Source: Rhizobium sp. Q54 (GTDB lineage Bacteria > Pseudomonadota > Alphaproteobacteria > UBA2966 > CAIVPW01). From it: a stretch of 35,388 nucleotides of DNA. The notes under the pieces are model-generated. The model saw only the letters and a program-made list of their open reading frames with translations, did not search any database and was not told where the DNA came from. The stretch covers positions 1 through 35,388 of the forward strand of contig CAMDCA010000019.1 of assembly GCA_945889645.1 (NCBI GenBank), in the 5' to 3' direction. Shown here piece by piece: positions 22,025-30,824 of the stretch. The translations under genes were made by a program, and so were the position numbers. Position 1 is the stretch's first letter. Every line of letters starts with the position of its first letter.

Positions 22025-22314
22025 GGAGCGGCGGGCGGGTCGCACACCATGTCGGCCGGCACCACGCGGCCATCGACCAGTTGGCTCGGCACATACCGGC
22101 AGCCGGCATCGGAGCCGTCATAGAACCCAGCAACGACGAACCCGCCGATGACCAGCGCCAGGCCGGACGCGGTCAGCCACACAAGCGGCGCATCGCGCCA
22201 GCCGGGCTCGTTTTCGTGGCCACGCAAGCGCCGCCGCGCGAGCAACAGCCAGATGCCGTAGGCGATGAACGGCAACAGGAACAGGAGGGCGTAGCGAACC
22301 ACGCGGACGATCAT
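22021..22314 (-). CDS. DUF6111 small membrane protein
   Basis: A 97-residue protein with two transmembrane helices (residues about 5-25, RYALLFLLPFIAYGIWLLL, and about 45-65, LVWLTASGLALVIGGFVVAGF). A basic loop lies between them, and a C-terminal periplasmic part contains GCRYVPSQLVDGRVVPADM with two Cys in total. This matches DUF6111, found in alphaproteobacteria next to the NUDIX and CCA genes. The function is unknown. Its ATG overlaps the stop of the NUDIX remnant and its stop overlaps the cca start, so it is translationally coupled on both sides. Confidence 0.82.
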   Translation of the reverse strand: MIVRVVRYALLFLLPFIAYGIWLLLARRRLRGHENEPGWRDAPLVWLTASGLALVIGGFVVAGFYDGSDAGCRYVPSQLVDGRVVPADMVCDPPAAP

Positions 22315-22613
22315 GACGATGCCCCAACGAGCGAACCGGCCGACATCAAGTGCGCGAACGTCACCAGGATGGCGGCGGTGGCGCCCCAGATTCGGTGGTC
22401 ACGGTACTGGAGCACATCATACGTGCGCGCAGCGCCGCCGAGCACCGCCGTCTCGCGCCGATGGTTGGCGGAATCGAGGATGAACGCCAGCGGCACCTCG
22501 AACGCATCGTCAACCTCGGCCACCGCCAGGCGCAGCGACAAGGGCGGCCGAACCACGGCCGGCCTGATCCTCGACCGCTGGCCGCGCAGCGCCCGCGCGA
22601 CGAGCACCCGCAA
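22311..22613 (-). pseudogene. C-terminal remnant of a CoA-pyrophosphatase-type NUDIX hydrolase
   Basis: The 100 codons encode only the last part of a NUDIX hydrolase. VVRPPLSLRLAVAEVDDAFEVPLAFIL and the closing YRDHRIWGATAAILVTFAHLM are typical of the C-terminal half of CoA-type NUDIX enzymes. The Nudix box (GX5EX7REUXEEXGU) and everything before it is missing, and an in-frame TAG lies a few codons upstream of the TTG that opens the frame. Upstream DNA (22614-22849) shows no NUDIX sequence in any frame, so the 5' half has been deleted. The stop still overlaps the DUF6111 start. The remnant may survive only as a leader that carries translation into DUF6111. Confidence 0.75.
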
Positions 22614-22849
22614 GAAGGTGGCGGTTCGCTAGGCGCGCGGCGCCTCCTCGACACATTGCCTAACCAAAGCGTGAGTCGCGCCGGCTCCGCCCCCCATGCT
22701 ACAAATGGCTCTCCCGGCGGGTCTTGGGCACCTTACCCACCCTCCGGAGCGCGGCGGAGTGACCGTGTTTCGCGTACGCCAGGGCAACCCTGGGGTGCCG
22801 CGTTGCGGCGGGGCCGCTGATCCCGACAACCGGTGCGGAGCAAAAACCC

Positions 22850-23878
22850 GTGAGCGTTCGGAACGACGTAGTGAGCCCCGGGCGCCCGTCCGGCAGCGGC
22901 CCGGACGCAACCGTGGCCGAAATCGAGCAGGTCGGCCCGCGCGTGGCCGAAGTAAGGCGCCGGATCAGCGAGGTCATCTTTGGCCAGAAGCAGGTGGTGG
23001 AGGAGACCCTCATCACACTGCTGGCCGGCGGCCATGCGTTGCTGATCGGTGTTCCCGGCCTAGCCAAGACGCGGCTGGTTGAGACGCTCGGCACCGTGCT
23101 GGGACTTTCCGCCAAGCGCGTGCAGTTCACCCCCGATCTGATGCCGGCGGACATTCTCGGCTCCGAGGTGTTGGAGGAGGCCGATAACGGCCGCCGCTCC
23201 TTCCGCTTCATCCAGGGCCCGGTGTTCTGCCAGCTGCTGATGGCGGACGAGATCAACCGCGCCAGCCCACGCACCCAATCGGCGCTGCTGCAGTCGATGC
23301 AGGAGCGTGAGGTTTCGGTCGGCGGCACGCGCCATATCCTGCCGCATCCGTTCCACGTCCTTGCGACGCAGAACCCGATCGAGCAGGAAGGCACCTATCC
23401 GCTGCCCGAAGCGCAGCTCGATCGCTTCCTGCTGCAGGTCGACGTGACCTATCCAGACCTCGACGCCGAGCGGCAGATGCTGCACGCCACCACCGGGGCG
23501 AGCGAAGCCAAGCCCACCGCCGCTATGACGGCGGAACAATTCGAGGCGGCACAGCGCTTGGTGCGTCGCATTCCGGTCGGCGACAAGGTCGTCGAGTCGA
23601 TCCTCAGCCTGGTGCGCAACGGTCGCCCCGAAAGCTCGGCGTTCGATCAGGTGCGCAAGCACGTCGCGTGGGGCCCCGGCCCGCGCGCCAGCCAGGCGCT
23701 GATGCTGGCGGCGCGCGCGCGCGCACTCATGGATGGCCGCCTGTCGCCATCCACCGAGGACGTGCTGGCGCTCGCCGGCCCGGTCCTGCGTCATCGCATG
23801 GCCCTGAACTTCTCGGCCCGCGCCGACGGCGTGACATTGGAGAGCGTGATTGCCCTGCTTTGCCAGCCGCTGAGCTGA
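22850..23878 (+). CDS. MoxR-family AAA+ ATPase
   Basis: A 342-residue AAA+ chaperone-like ATPase of the MoxR family. Walker A is GVPGLAKT (residues about 66-73), Walker B with the following motif is [24 protein letters not shown], sensor 1 sits in [26 protein letters not shown], and the C-terminal lid contains [19 protein letters not shown]. MoxR proteins act with DUF58 and von Willebrand-type membrane proteins to mature metal or cofactor enzymes and in envelope stress. GTG 22850 is taken as start; the N-terminal 20 residues are variable. It heads a five-gene series to 29952 with gaps of 20 bases or less, probably one operon. Confidence 0.94.
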   Translation: MSVRNDVVSPGRPSGSGPDATVAEIEQVGPRVAEVRRRISEVIFGQKQVVEETLITLLAGGHALLIGVPGLAKTRLVETLGTVLGLSAKRVQFTPDLMPADILGSEVLEEADNGRRSFRFIQGPVFCQLLMADEINRASPRTQSALLQSMQEREVSVGGTRHILPHPFHVLATQNPIEQEGTYPLPEAQLDRFLLQVDVTYPDLDAERQMLHATTGASEAKPTAAMTAEQFEAAQRLVRRIPVGDKVVESILSLVRNGRPESSAFDQVRKHVAWGPGPRASQALMLAARARALMDGRLSPSTEDVLALAGPVLRHRMALNFSARADGVTLESVIALLCQPLS

Positions 23879-23898
23879 GCACCTAGGGGCCTCGGAAC

Positions 23899-24777
23899 AT
23901 GGCCGATCCGGCGGTCCGCCAACGCGCCGAAGAACTAGCCTCCACCCTGCCGCCGCTGCTGGTCGCAGCGGAGCGGGTGGCGATGACTGTCGCCCAAGGC
24001 GTGCACGGACGACGGCGCGTCGGACCCGGCGAGAGCTTCTGGCAGTACCGCCGCTATGAGCAAGGCGACGCAGCGACTGTGATCGACTGGCGCCAGTCGG
24101 CGAAGTCGGACCGGCTGTTCGTACGCCAGCAGGAATGGGAAGCGGCGCAAAGCGTGTGGCTGTGGCGCGACAACTCGCCGTCCATGCACTACCGCTCGGG
24201 TTTCACCCCGTCCAAGATCGACCGCGCAACGCTGCTGCTGGTGGCGCTGGCTGCACTATTGATTCGCGGCGGCGAGCGCATCGCGCTGCTGGGCGAAGAA
24301 CGCCTGCCGGGATCCGGCCGCGCTGCCTTGGCGCGCGTGGCGGCGACTCTGGTTGCGCGCGCGAAGGCCGACGGCCCGTCGGGGAGCCTGCCGCCGGCGG
24401 AGCAGCTGCCGCGATTCTCGTCGTTGATCCTGATCGGTGACTTCCTGTCTCCGATCGAAGAGATCGAGCCGGTGATCCGCGGTTACGCCGCGCGCGGAAT
24501 CACCGGGCACCTCCTGCAGGTGCTCGACCCCGCTGAGGAAGACCTGCCGTTCACCGGCCGCACCGAATTCGAGGGCGTCGAGGGCGAAGGCCGCCTAGTG
24601 GTCAGCCGCGTTGAAGGCCTGCGCGACTCGTACTTGAAGCGCCTGGCCGACCGGCGCGCCAACTTGAAGCAACTGACACGGGCCGCCGGCTGGACCTTCT
24701 CCACCCACCGCACCGATCGGCCGGCACAGGTGCCGCTGTTGTTGCTGTACGAACTGCTGTCGACGGGCGAAGGCTAG
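23899..24777 (+). CDS. DUF58 domain protein
   Basis: A 292-residue protein of the DUF58 family, the usual partner of MoxR. The family core is clear: GVHGRRRVGPGESFWQYRRYEQGDAATVIDWRQSAKSDRLFVRQQEWE at residues about 34-80, where the R-Y-x2-GD and IDWR positions are kept. A von Willebrand-like segment (VWLWRDNSPSMHY, with D-x-S-x-S-type D-N-S-P-S) follows, and LILIGDFLSPIEEIEPVI sits in the middle. There is no transmembrane helix, so it is probably peripheral to the inner membrane. It lies 20 bases after MoxR, and the next gene begins two bases after its stop. Confidence 0.92.
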   Translation: MADPAVRQRAEELASTLPPLLVAAERVAMTVAQGVHGRRRVGPGESFWQYRRYEQGDAATVIDWRQSAKSDRLFVRQQEWEAAQSVWLWRDNSPSMHYRSGFTPSKIDRATLLLVALAALLIRGGERIALLGEERLPGSGRAALARVAATLVARAKADGPSGSLPPAEQLPRFSSLILIGDFLSPIEEIEPVIRGYAARGITGHLLQVLDPAEEDLPFTGRTEFEGVEGEGRLVVSRVEGLRDSYLKRLADRRANLKQLTRAAGWTFSTHRTDRPAQVPLLLLYELLSTGEG

Positions 24778-24779
24778 GA

Positions 24780-27569
24780 ATGCTGATTTTTGGAAACCTC
24801 GCCTTCGCGGCGCCTTGGGTCTTGGCTGCGCTGGCCTCGCTGCCGGTGTTGCTGTGGCTGATGCGCGTCACGCCGCCGACGCCGAAGCGCATCGACTTCC
24901 CCGCCATCCGCCTGCTGTTCGGCCTGCAATCGCCCGAGGAGACTCCGGCCAAGACGCCGCTGTGGCTGTTGCTGCTGCGTGCGCTTGTCGCGACCCTCAT
25001 CATCCTGGCGCTGGCCAATCCGATCCTCAACCCGGGCGCGCGCCTCGACGGCCTCGGCACTGTGGTGCTGGTGGTGGACGACGGCTGGGCCTCGGCCGAC
25101 CGTTGGGAGCCGCGCCGCGACACCATGTTGAACCTGCTGGCGCGCGCCGACCGCGAAGGCCGCGCTGTGGCGCTGCTCACCACTGCGCCGCCGCCGGACG
25201 GCAGCCCGCTGCGCATCAGCGGCCTGATGACAGCCAACGAAGCGCGCGAAGAGGTGCAGGCCCTGCAGCCGAAGCCGTGGCCGGTGGACCGCTTGGCGGC
25301 CGCCGCCGCAGTGCGCGGCGCCGACATCGACCGCCCGGCAGAGGTGTATTGGCTGACGGACGGAATCCTGACGCCGGGCGAAGGCGCTACGGACGATCCG
25401 TCAGCACGCGAGCTGGCGGCGGCGCTGCAACGTCTCGGCACGCTGCACGTTCTGTCGGATGGCCCTGGCGACCTGTCGATGTCGTTGTCGTCCCCCCGCA
25501 TCGAAGGCTCGGACCTGAGGTTCACCGTGCGCCGCGCGTCGGCCGCCAGCGCCAACATCGTGTGGGTGCGGGCGAGTGCCGAACGCGGGCAGTTGCTGTC
25601 GCGCCAACCGGTAGAGTTCGCTCCCGGCACAATGGCTGCCGACTTCGCCCTCGACCTGCCGTCCGAGTTGCGCAATCGAGTGGTGCGCGTCGAGCTGGAG
25701 GCGCAGCGTTCGGCCGCCGCCGTGTCCCTGCTGGACGAGCGCTGGCGCCGCCGCCCGGTCGGACTCGTCTCGGGCGAGTCGGTGGACCGCGACCAGCCGT
25801 TGCTGTCCGGCCTGTATTACGTCGAGCGCGCGCTGGCGCCGTACGCCGACCTGCGTCACAGCACGATTTCACAGGTGCTGGAGCGTGACCTGTCGGTGCT
25901 GGTGCTGGCCGACGTCGGCCGCCTGGTGGGGTCGGACAAGACGAAGCTCGACGAATGGGTGTCCGACGGCGGCGTGCTGATCCGCTTCGCCGGCCCGCGC
26001 ACCGCGCAGGAGACAGACGACCTGATGCCGACGCGCCTGCGCCGCGGCGAGCGCAACCTGGGCGGCGCCATGACGTGGACCGAACCCGCAAAGCTGGCCC
26101 CGTTCCCCCAGATCGGTCCGTTTGCTGCGCTGTCCATTTCCCCGGACGTGCGCGTCAACCGCCAAGTCTTAGCGGAGCCGACCCTCGATATCGGCGAGAA
26201 GACCTGGGCCAAGCTGGAAGACGGCACGCCCCTAGTCACCGGCGCGCGCTACGGCGATGGCTGGGTCGTGCTCTTCCACACCACCGCCAACGCCGACTGG
26301 TCCGACCTTCCACTATCGGGACTGTTCGTCGATATGCTGCGCTCGCTGGTGCGCCTGTCCCAAGGAGTCGACGTGCAAGGCAACCGTGTCTCCCTGCCCC
26401 CGCTGGCGTTGCTGGACGGATTTGGCCGCCTCGGCGAGCCGTCTCCGGCCGCGCAACCGATCGCCAGCGACGAAGTCGAGACGACACGGCCGGGCCCGCG
26501 GCACCCGCCCGGCTACTACGGTGTCGACGAAGCGCGGCAAGCATTCAACCTGGGCGGCGCCCTTGGACCGCTGGCGGCGATCAGCGGATTGCCGAGCAGC
26601 GTGTCTTTCGAAGCGTTCAATGAGAGCCGCGAGCGCAACCTGATGCCGTGGCTGCTGACGGTCGCCCTCCTGCTTGCGCTGACCGAATTGGTCGCGAGCT
26701 TCGTGCTGCGCGGATTGTTCCGCGGCGGCGTGGGTGTCGCGACGGCGAGCGCCATTGTCCTGGCCGTGCTTGGCGTCGCGCATCCGCATAGTGCCGAAGC
26801 GCAGACACCGACGCAGTTTTCCCCGCCGATCACCACGCCGGCGCAAATCGGCGACGCGTACGCGCTCAATGCCGCGCTGCAGACGCGGCTGGCCTTTGTC
26901 GTTACCGGCAACGCCGACGTCGACAAGCTGAGCGAGGCCGGGCTGCTGGGCCTGACCCGCGTCCTGGCGGCGCGCACGTCGGTCGAAGGCGGCGCCCCGG
27001 TCGGCGTTGACATCGAGCGCAACGAGATCGCGTTCTTCCCGCTGCTGTACTGGCCGATGACCGGCGGCGAGCGGCCGCTGTCCGACCAGGCGCTGGCCAA
27101 GGTCGACGCCTACATGAAGACGGGCGGCACCATCTTGTTCGATACGCGCGACGCACCCGACGGCGGCTTCGGCGGCACCGGGCGCGGCACACTGGCACTG
27201 CGCACCCTACTGTCCCAGCTCGACATCCCACCGCTGATACCGGTGCCGGAAGGCCACGTACTGACCCAGGCGTTCTACCTGATGCAGGACTTCCCCGGCC
27301 GCTATGCCGGCGGGCGCGTATGGGTGGTGCAGCATGGCGGCGGCATCAACGACGGCGTCTCGACCATCGTGATCGGCGCCAACGACTGGGCCGCCGCGTG
27401 GGCGCTCGACGCCGACGGCTGGCCGCTAGCCACGGTGGACAACGGCGATGAACGCCAGCGCGAGATGGCGTTCCGCTTCGGCATCAATCTAGTGATGTAC
27501 GTGCTGACCGGCAACTACAAGGCCGACCAAGTGCACCTTCCCGCCATCATAGAGCGCCTCGGCCAATGA
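24780..27569 (+). CDS. BatA-N-terminal / DUF4159 membrane protein
   Basis: A 929-residue inner-membrane protein. Residues about 1-80 are the aerotolerance regulator N-terminal (BatA) region, with two helices framing TPPTPKRIDFPAIRLLFGLQ. A large periplasmic or cytoplasmic middle part with a von Willebrand-like beginning (VVLVVDDGWASADRW) follows to about 615. Two helices at about 620-670 (LMPWLLTVALLLALTELVASF and the next) lead to a DUF4159 domain (about 690-925) with FFPLLYWPMTGGERPLS, GGTILFDTRDAP and a C-terminal FGINLVMYVLTGNYKADQVH. This fusion is standard for alphaproteobacterial MoxR loci. ATG 24780 lies right after the DUF58 stop. Confidence 0.92.
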   Translation: MLIFGNLAFAAPWVLAALASLPVLLWLMRVTPPTPKRIDFPAIRLLFGLQSPEETPAKTPLWLLLLRALVATLIILALANPILNPGARLDGLGTVVLVVDDGWASADRWEPRRDTMLNLLARADREGRAVALLTTAPPPDGSPLRISGLMTANEAREEVQALQPKPWPVDRLAAAAAVRGADIDRPAEVYWLTDGILTPGEGATDDPSARELAAALQRLGTLHVLSDGPGDLSMSLSSPRIEGSDLRFTVRRASAASANIVWVRASAERGQLLSRQPVEFAPGTMAADFALDLPSELRNRVVRVELEAQRSAAAVSLLDERWRRRPVGLVSGESVDRDQPLLSGLYYVERALAPYADLRHSTISQVLERDLSVLVLADVGRLVGSDKTKLDEWVSDGGVLIRFAGPRTAQETDDLMPTRLRRGERNLGGAMTWTEPAKLAPFPQIGPFAALSISPDVRVNRQVLAEPTLDIGEKTWAKLEDGTPLVTGARYGDGWVVLFHTTANADWSDLPLSGLFVDMLRSLVRLSQGVDVQGNRVSLPPLALLDGFGRLGEPSPAAQPIASDEVETTRPGPRHPPGYYGVDEARQAFNLGGALGPLAAISGLPSSVSFEAFNESRERNLMPWLLTVALLLALTELVASFVLRGLFRGGVGVATASAIVLAVLGVAHPHSAEAQTPTQFSPPITTPAQIGDAYALNAALQTRLAFVVTGNADVDKLSEAGLLGLTRVLAARTSVEGGAPVGVDIERNEIAFFPLLYWPMTGGERPLSDQALAKVDAYMKTGGTILFDTRDAPDGGFGGTGRGTLALRTLLSQLDIPPLIPVPEGHVLTQAFYLMQDFPGRYAGGRVWVVQHGGGINDGVSTIVIGANDWAAAWALDADGWPLATVDNGDERQREMAFRFGINLVMYVLTGNYKADQVHLPAIIERLGQ

Positions 27570-29656
27570 ACGCCGGCATCATGACCGTCGCCTTCACGCC
27601 GCTGGTGCCGTGGGCGGTGATCGCCGCCATCGGCGCGCTCGCCTTGGCGCTGCTGGGATTCGGTGCTTTCAAGCGCGCGCGCGGCCTGCTGCTGCGCGCC
27701 GGCGCCTTCGCCGTCGGCCTGCTTGCGTTGTCCAATCCCTCCCTGGTCGAAGAACAGCGCGAAGCTCTGACGGACGTCGCGGTCATCATCGCCGATAACT
27801 CGTTGAGCCAGAACATCGGCGAACGCCGTGCTCGCACGGACGCGGCGGTCGAGGCGTTGCAGCGCCAATTGGGGTTGATGAACAACCTTGAGGTGCGCGT
27901 CGTGCATGCCGGCAACGAGGCGAATGCCGACGGCACCAAGCTGTTCGCTGCCATCGAACGCGCGCTGTCAGACGTTCCGCCCGAGCGCGTCGCTGGCGCC
28001 ATCATAGTCACCGACGGCCAAGTGCACGACACGCCCGAGATCGACGCCGTGCGCTCCGGCGCCTGGCGCGGCACGGGCAACGGTCCCGTGCACGTGCTGC
28101 TAACCGGCGAGCACAACGAGGGCGACCGCCGCATGGTGGTGGTGCGCGCCCCGGCCTATGGCGTCGTCGGCAACAAACTCATCGTCACGGTACGGGTCGA
28201 GGACGCCACGGCGCCACCCGGCACCACGGTCAACGTCACGGTGGTCACCGACGGCATCACCGAGGACCATTACCGGATGCAGGTGGGCCAGGAAACCGAC
28301 ATCCCGCTCTTGGTGGAGCACGGCGGGCCGACGGTGTTGGAGATGGTAGCCGAGCCGGGCCGCCAAGAACTGACACTGCTGAACAACCGCGCCGCAATCG
28401 TCGTTAACGGCGTGCGCGACCGTCTGCGCGTGCTGCTGGTGTCCGGCGAGCCGCACAATGGCGAGCGCACCTGGCGCAACCTGCTGAAGGCCGACCCGAG
28501 CGTCGATCTGGTGCACTTCACCATCCTGCGGCCGCCCGAGAAGCAAGATCAGACGCCCATCCGCGAACTGTCGCTGATCGCGTTCCCGGTGCGCCAGCTG
28601 TTCGAAGACAAGCTCGACGATTTCGACCTGATCATCTTCGACCGCTACGCCAGCCGCGGCGTCATCCCGCGCATTTATCTGCAGAACATTGCCGACTACG
28701 TCGCCTACGGTGGGGCCGTGCTGGTCGCGGTGGGCCCGGAGGACGCCAGCCCGTCGCTGTCGCTGTTCACCACGCCGATCGCCACTGTGCTGCCGACCAT
28801 TCCGACCGGGCGCATCGCGACGGCCGGCTTCAAGCCGCGCATCTCCGACCTGGGCGAGCGCCACCCGGTGACCGCCGACTTGATGCCCGCGGGCACCACG
28901 ACGCCACCCTGGGGTCGCTGGTTCCGCCAGATCGGCGCCACTGCGACTCGCGGCAGCGTGGTGATGGAAGGCGACAACGGCGCGCCGCTGCTGGTACTGG
29001 ACCGCGTCGGCGAGGGGCGCGTGGCGCAGTTGCTATCCGACCAGGCGTGGTTGTGGACGCGCGGCATCGAGGGCGGCGGCCCCCAGGCCGAACTGCTGCG
29101 GCGCCTGGCGCACTGGCTCATGAAGGAGCCGGACCTCGAAGAAGAAGCGTTGCGCGCGGTGGGCGCCGGCAACCGCCTGGAGATCACGCGTCAAAGCCTG
29201 TCGGCGACACCGCCAACCGCCGTGACGGTCACCGGTCCCGACGGAGTCGAGCAGACGGTGGCGCTGGAGCTGGCCACCGGGGGACGCTGGGTTGCTACGG
29301 TCCAGGTCGAGAACAGTGGCCTGTATCGCGTCACCGATGGAACCCTGACGGCCGTTGCCGCCGTGGGCGCCCTGAACCCGAAAGAGAACGACGACCTGCG
29401 CACCACGGAGACGGTCCTGCGCCCGATCGCAGAGGCCACGGGCGGCGCTGTACAATGGCTCGTGGACCGCGGCGTGCCTGAGGCTCGCCAGGTCAGCGGC
29501 GACCGCGAAACGGCCGGGCGCAATTGGATCGGGCTGCGCAACAACGAGGCCTATTTCGTCACCGGCGTGCGGGAGATCCCGCTCATCCCTGCCCTCTTGG
29601 CGCTGGCCCTATTGCTAGGCACTGTGCTCGGCGCTTGGTATCGGGAGGGGCGGTGA
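27566..29656 (+). CDS. Large membrane protein of the MoxR/DUF4159 locus (VWA/glutamine-amidotransferase-like)
   Basis: A 696-residue protein with two N-terminal helices (about 10-60), a long extracytoplasmic part and one C-terminal helix (about 672-692, IPLIPALLALALLLGTVLGAWY). The early segment LTDVAVIIADNSLSQNIGERRARTDAAVEAL and RVAGAIIVTDGQVHD resemble a von Willebrand fold with a reduced metal site (D-N-S-L-S). The middle stretch RLRVLLVSGEPHNGERTWRNLL and DLIIFDRYASRGVIP resembles the class I glutamine-amidotransferase-like domain found in such proteins, without a catalytic Cys that I can see. ATG 27566 overlaps the DUF4159 gene stop. It completes the membrane part of the MoxR system. 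Confidence 0.85.
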   Translation: MNAGIMTVAFTPLVPWAVIAAIGALALALLGFGAFKRARGLLLRAGAFAVGLLALSNPSLVEEQREALTDVAVIIADNSLSQNIGERRARTDAAVEALQRQLGLMNNLEVRVVHAGNEANADGTKLFAAIERALSDVPPERVAGAIIVTDGQVHDTPEIDAVRSGAWRGTGNGPVHVLLTGEHNEGDRRMVVVRAPAYGVVGNKLIVTVRVEDATAPPGTTVNVTVVTDGITEDHYRMQVGQETDIPLLVEHGGPTVLEMVAEPGRQELTLLNNRAAIVVNGVRDRLRVLLVSGEPHNGERTWRNLLKADPSVDLVHFTILRPPEKQDQTPIRELSLIAFPVRQLFEDKLDDFDLIIFDRYASRGVIPRIYLQNIADYVAYGGAVLVAVGPEDASPSLSLFTTPIATVLPTIPTGRIATAGFKPRISDLGERHPVTADLMPAGTTTPPWGRWFRQIGATATRGSVVMEGDNGAPLLVLDRVGEGRVAQLLSDQAWLWTRGIEGGGPQAELLRRLAHWLMKEPDLEEEALRAVGAGNRLEITRQSLSATPPTAVTVTGPDGVEQTVALELATGGRWVATVQVENSGLYRVTDGTLTAVAAVGALNPKENDDLRTTETVLRPIAEATGGAVQWLVDRGVPEARQVSGDRETAGRNWIGLRNNEAYFVTGVREIPLIPALLALALLLGTVLGAWYREGR

Positions 29657-29952
29657 ACGACTTTCACGCCATTGCTAAAGCATTGGCTGATCCGCAGCGC
29701 TTTGAGATTTTCGAAATGGTCTCGAACGCAGGGGAACTGTCGTGCGGCGACATCGCCGCGCGCTGCCCGATCAGTCAGGCAACCGTGTCCCACCACCTGA
29801 AGGTGCTGCAGGACGTCGGGTTGCTGACGGTACGCCGCCAGGGCCAGCGACACATCTTCTCGGCCAACGCCGACGTGCTTGAGATGTACATGCGCGAACT
29901 CAAGGGCCGCACAACGCCCGGAGCCAAGGTAGCGGCTCGTCCGGCGAGCTAG
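29653..29952 (+). CDS. ArsR-family winged-helix repressor
   Basis: A 99-residue regulator with an ArsR-type winged helix: FHAIAKALADPQRFEIFEMV for the first helices, LSCGDIAARCPISQATVSHHLKVLQDVGLLTVRRQGQRHIFSA for the recognition helix and wing. The metal-binding ELCVCDL motif of ArsR/SmtB is absent; SCGDIAARC has two Cys but in a different spacing, so a metal effector is not supported. GTG 29653 with GGGAGGGG before it overlaps the stop of the large membrane protein by four bases. It is thus the last gene of the MoxR operon and a good candidate for its feedback control. Confidence 0.9.
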   Translation: MNDFHAIAKALADPQRFEIFEMVSNAGELSCGDIAARCPISQATVSHHLKVLQDVGLLTVRRQGQRHIFSANADVLEMYMRELKGRTTPGAKVAARPAS

Positions 29953-29991
29953 CCCGCGCCGCGCCGGCCGCCAGCGTATAGTGGTGGCACC

Positions 29992-30777
29992 ATGACAATC
30001 GCCGTACCAGAATCCCCGACATGGGCCAAGATTTTGGCCGGCGGTGCGACGGACCTGACGCGTGCACGAAAGCTTTTCAAATATTTTCCGGGCGCGCCGC
30101 GCTGCAAGATGTGCAACGCGCCGCTGCACGGACTAGGACGCGCGATCCTTTCGCTGGCGGGGCGCCTGCCCGATCCGAACAATCCGAATTTCTGCACGCC
30201 GTGCCAGTCGCTGGCGCGTCTCAATCCCGGCGGCGCGAGCACGGTGGCGACGCTCCTGGTCGCCGATGGCCGCGCGTGGGCGGCCAAAGGCATCAATCCC
30301 GCCAGCGTGCCGATGCTGCTGTCGCGCTATCACCGCGCCGCACGCCGTGCGCTGGTCGAGACCAACGGCTTCGTCGATAAAGCGGTCGACGGCACGGTTG
30401 TGGCGGCGTTCATCCCTGGCTTTGCCGGCCCGGACCACGCCCCGCTTGCCGCGGCGGCCTCGCATCAGATGCTGCACGAGACCGGACACGCGGCTACCAG
30501 CGGGCCATGGCTGCCGGTGGGGATCGGTATTCACACAGGGGTCGCCTTCGTCGGCTCGGCGCCCGTGATACACGGCACAACCAAGGGCAACGACGTGACG
30601 GTCTCGGGCGACGCCATCGCCGTTGCCCAAGCTCTGGCGGCCGCGGCGCGGCCTGGTGAGGCGCTGGTCAGCGAGACGACCGTTGCGGCCGGTATCGGCA
30701 CACCCGAACGGCGGACCCTGGACCTGAAGACCGGCACCGCCCTGGTCGGGGTACTGAGGGTCGTGCCGGGGCATTGA
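29992..30777 (+). CDS. Class III adenylate/guanylate cyclase homologue without catalytic residues, Cys-pair N-terminus
   Basis: A 261-residue protein. Residues 38-71 hold two CxxC pairs (C38/C41, C68/C71) that look like a zinc or iron-sulfur binding module, seen elsewhere in front of class III cyclase domains. The cyclase-like domain follows (about 84-258): LLVADGR, NGFVDKAVDGTVVAAFIPGFAG, PVGIGIHTGVAFVG and VSGDAIAVAQALAAAARPGEALVS. D92, a likely first metal ligand, remains. The second metal site reads VDG instead of VGD. The transition-state Asn and Arg of the usual GDAVNxAAR are Ala at 210 and Ala at 214. Cyclase activity is therefore unlikely, and a sensor or binding role is more plausible. 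It starts 39 bases after the ArsR-type gene. Confidence 0.8.
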   Translation: MTIAVPESPTWAKILAGGATDLTRARKLFKYFPGAPRCKMCNAPLHGLGRAILSLAGRLPDPNNPNFCTPCQSLARLNPGGASTVATLLVADGRAWAAKGINPASVPMLLSRYHRAARRALVETNGFVDKAVDGTVVAAFIPGFAGPDHAPLAAAASHQMLHETGHAATSGPWLPVGIGIHTGVAFVGSAPVIHGTTKGNDVTVSGDAIAVAQALAAAARPGEALVSETTVAAGIGTPERRTLDLKTGTALVGVLRVVPGH

Positions 30778-30824
30778 GCGCCCGGCCCATTGAACTTCTA
30801 TCGATCCGCATCTATGTAATACGC

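Noticed and set aside
22629-22910. Minus-strand frame upstream of the NUDIX remnant as its missing 5' half
   Set aside because: It is in a different frame and shows no Nudix box or any NUDIX-like sequence.
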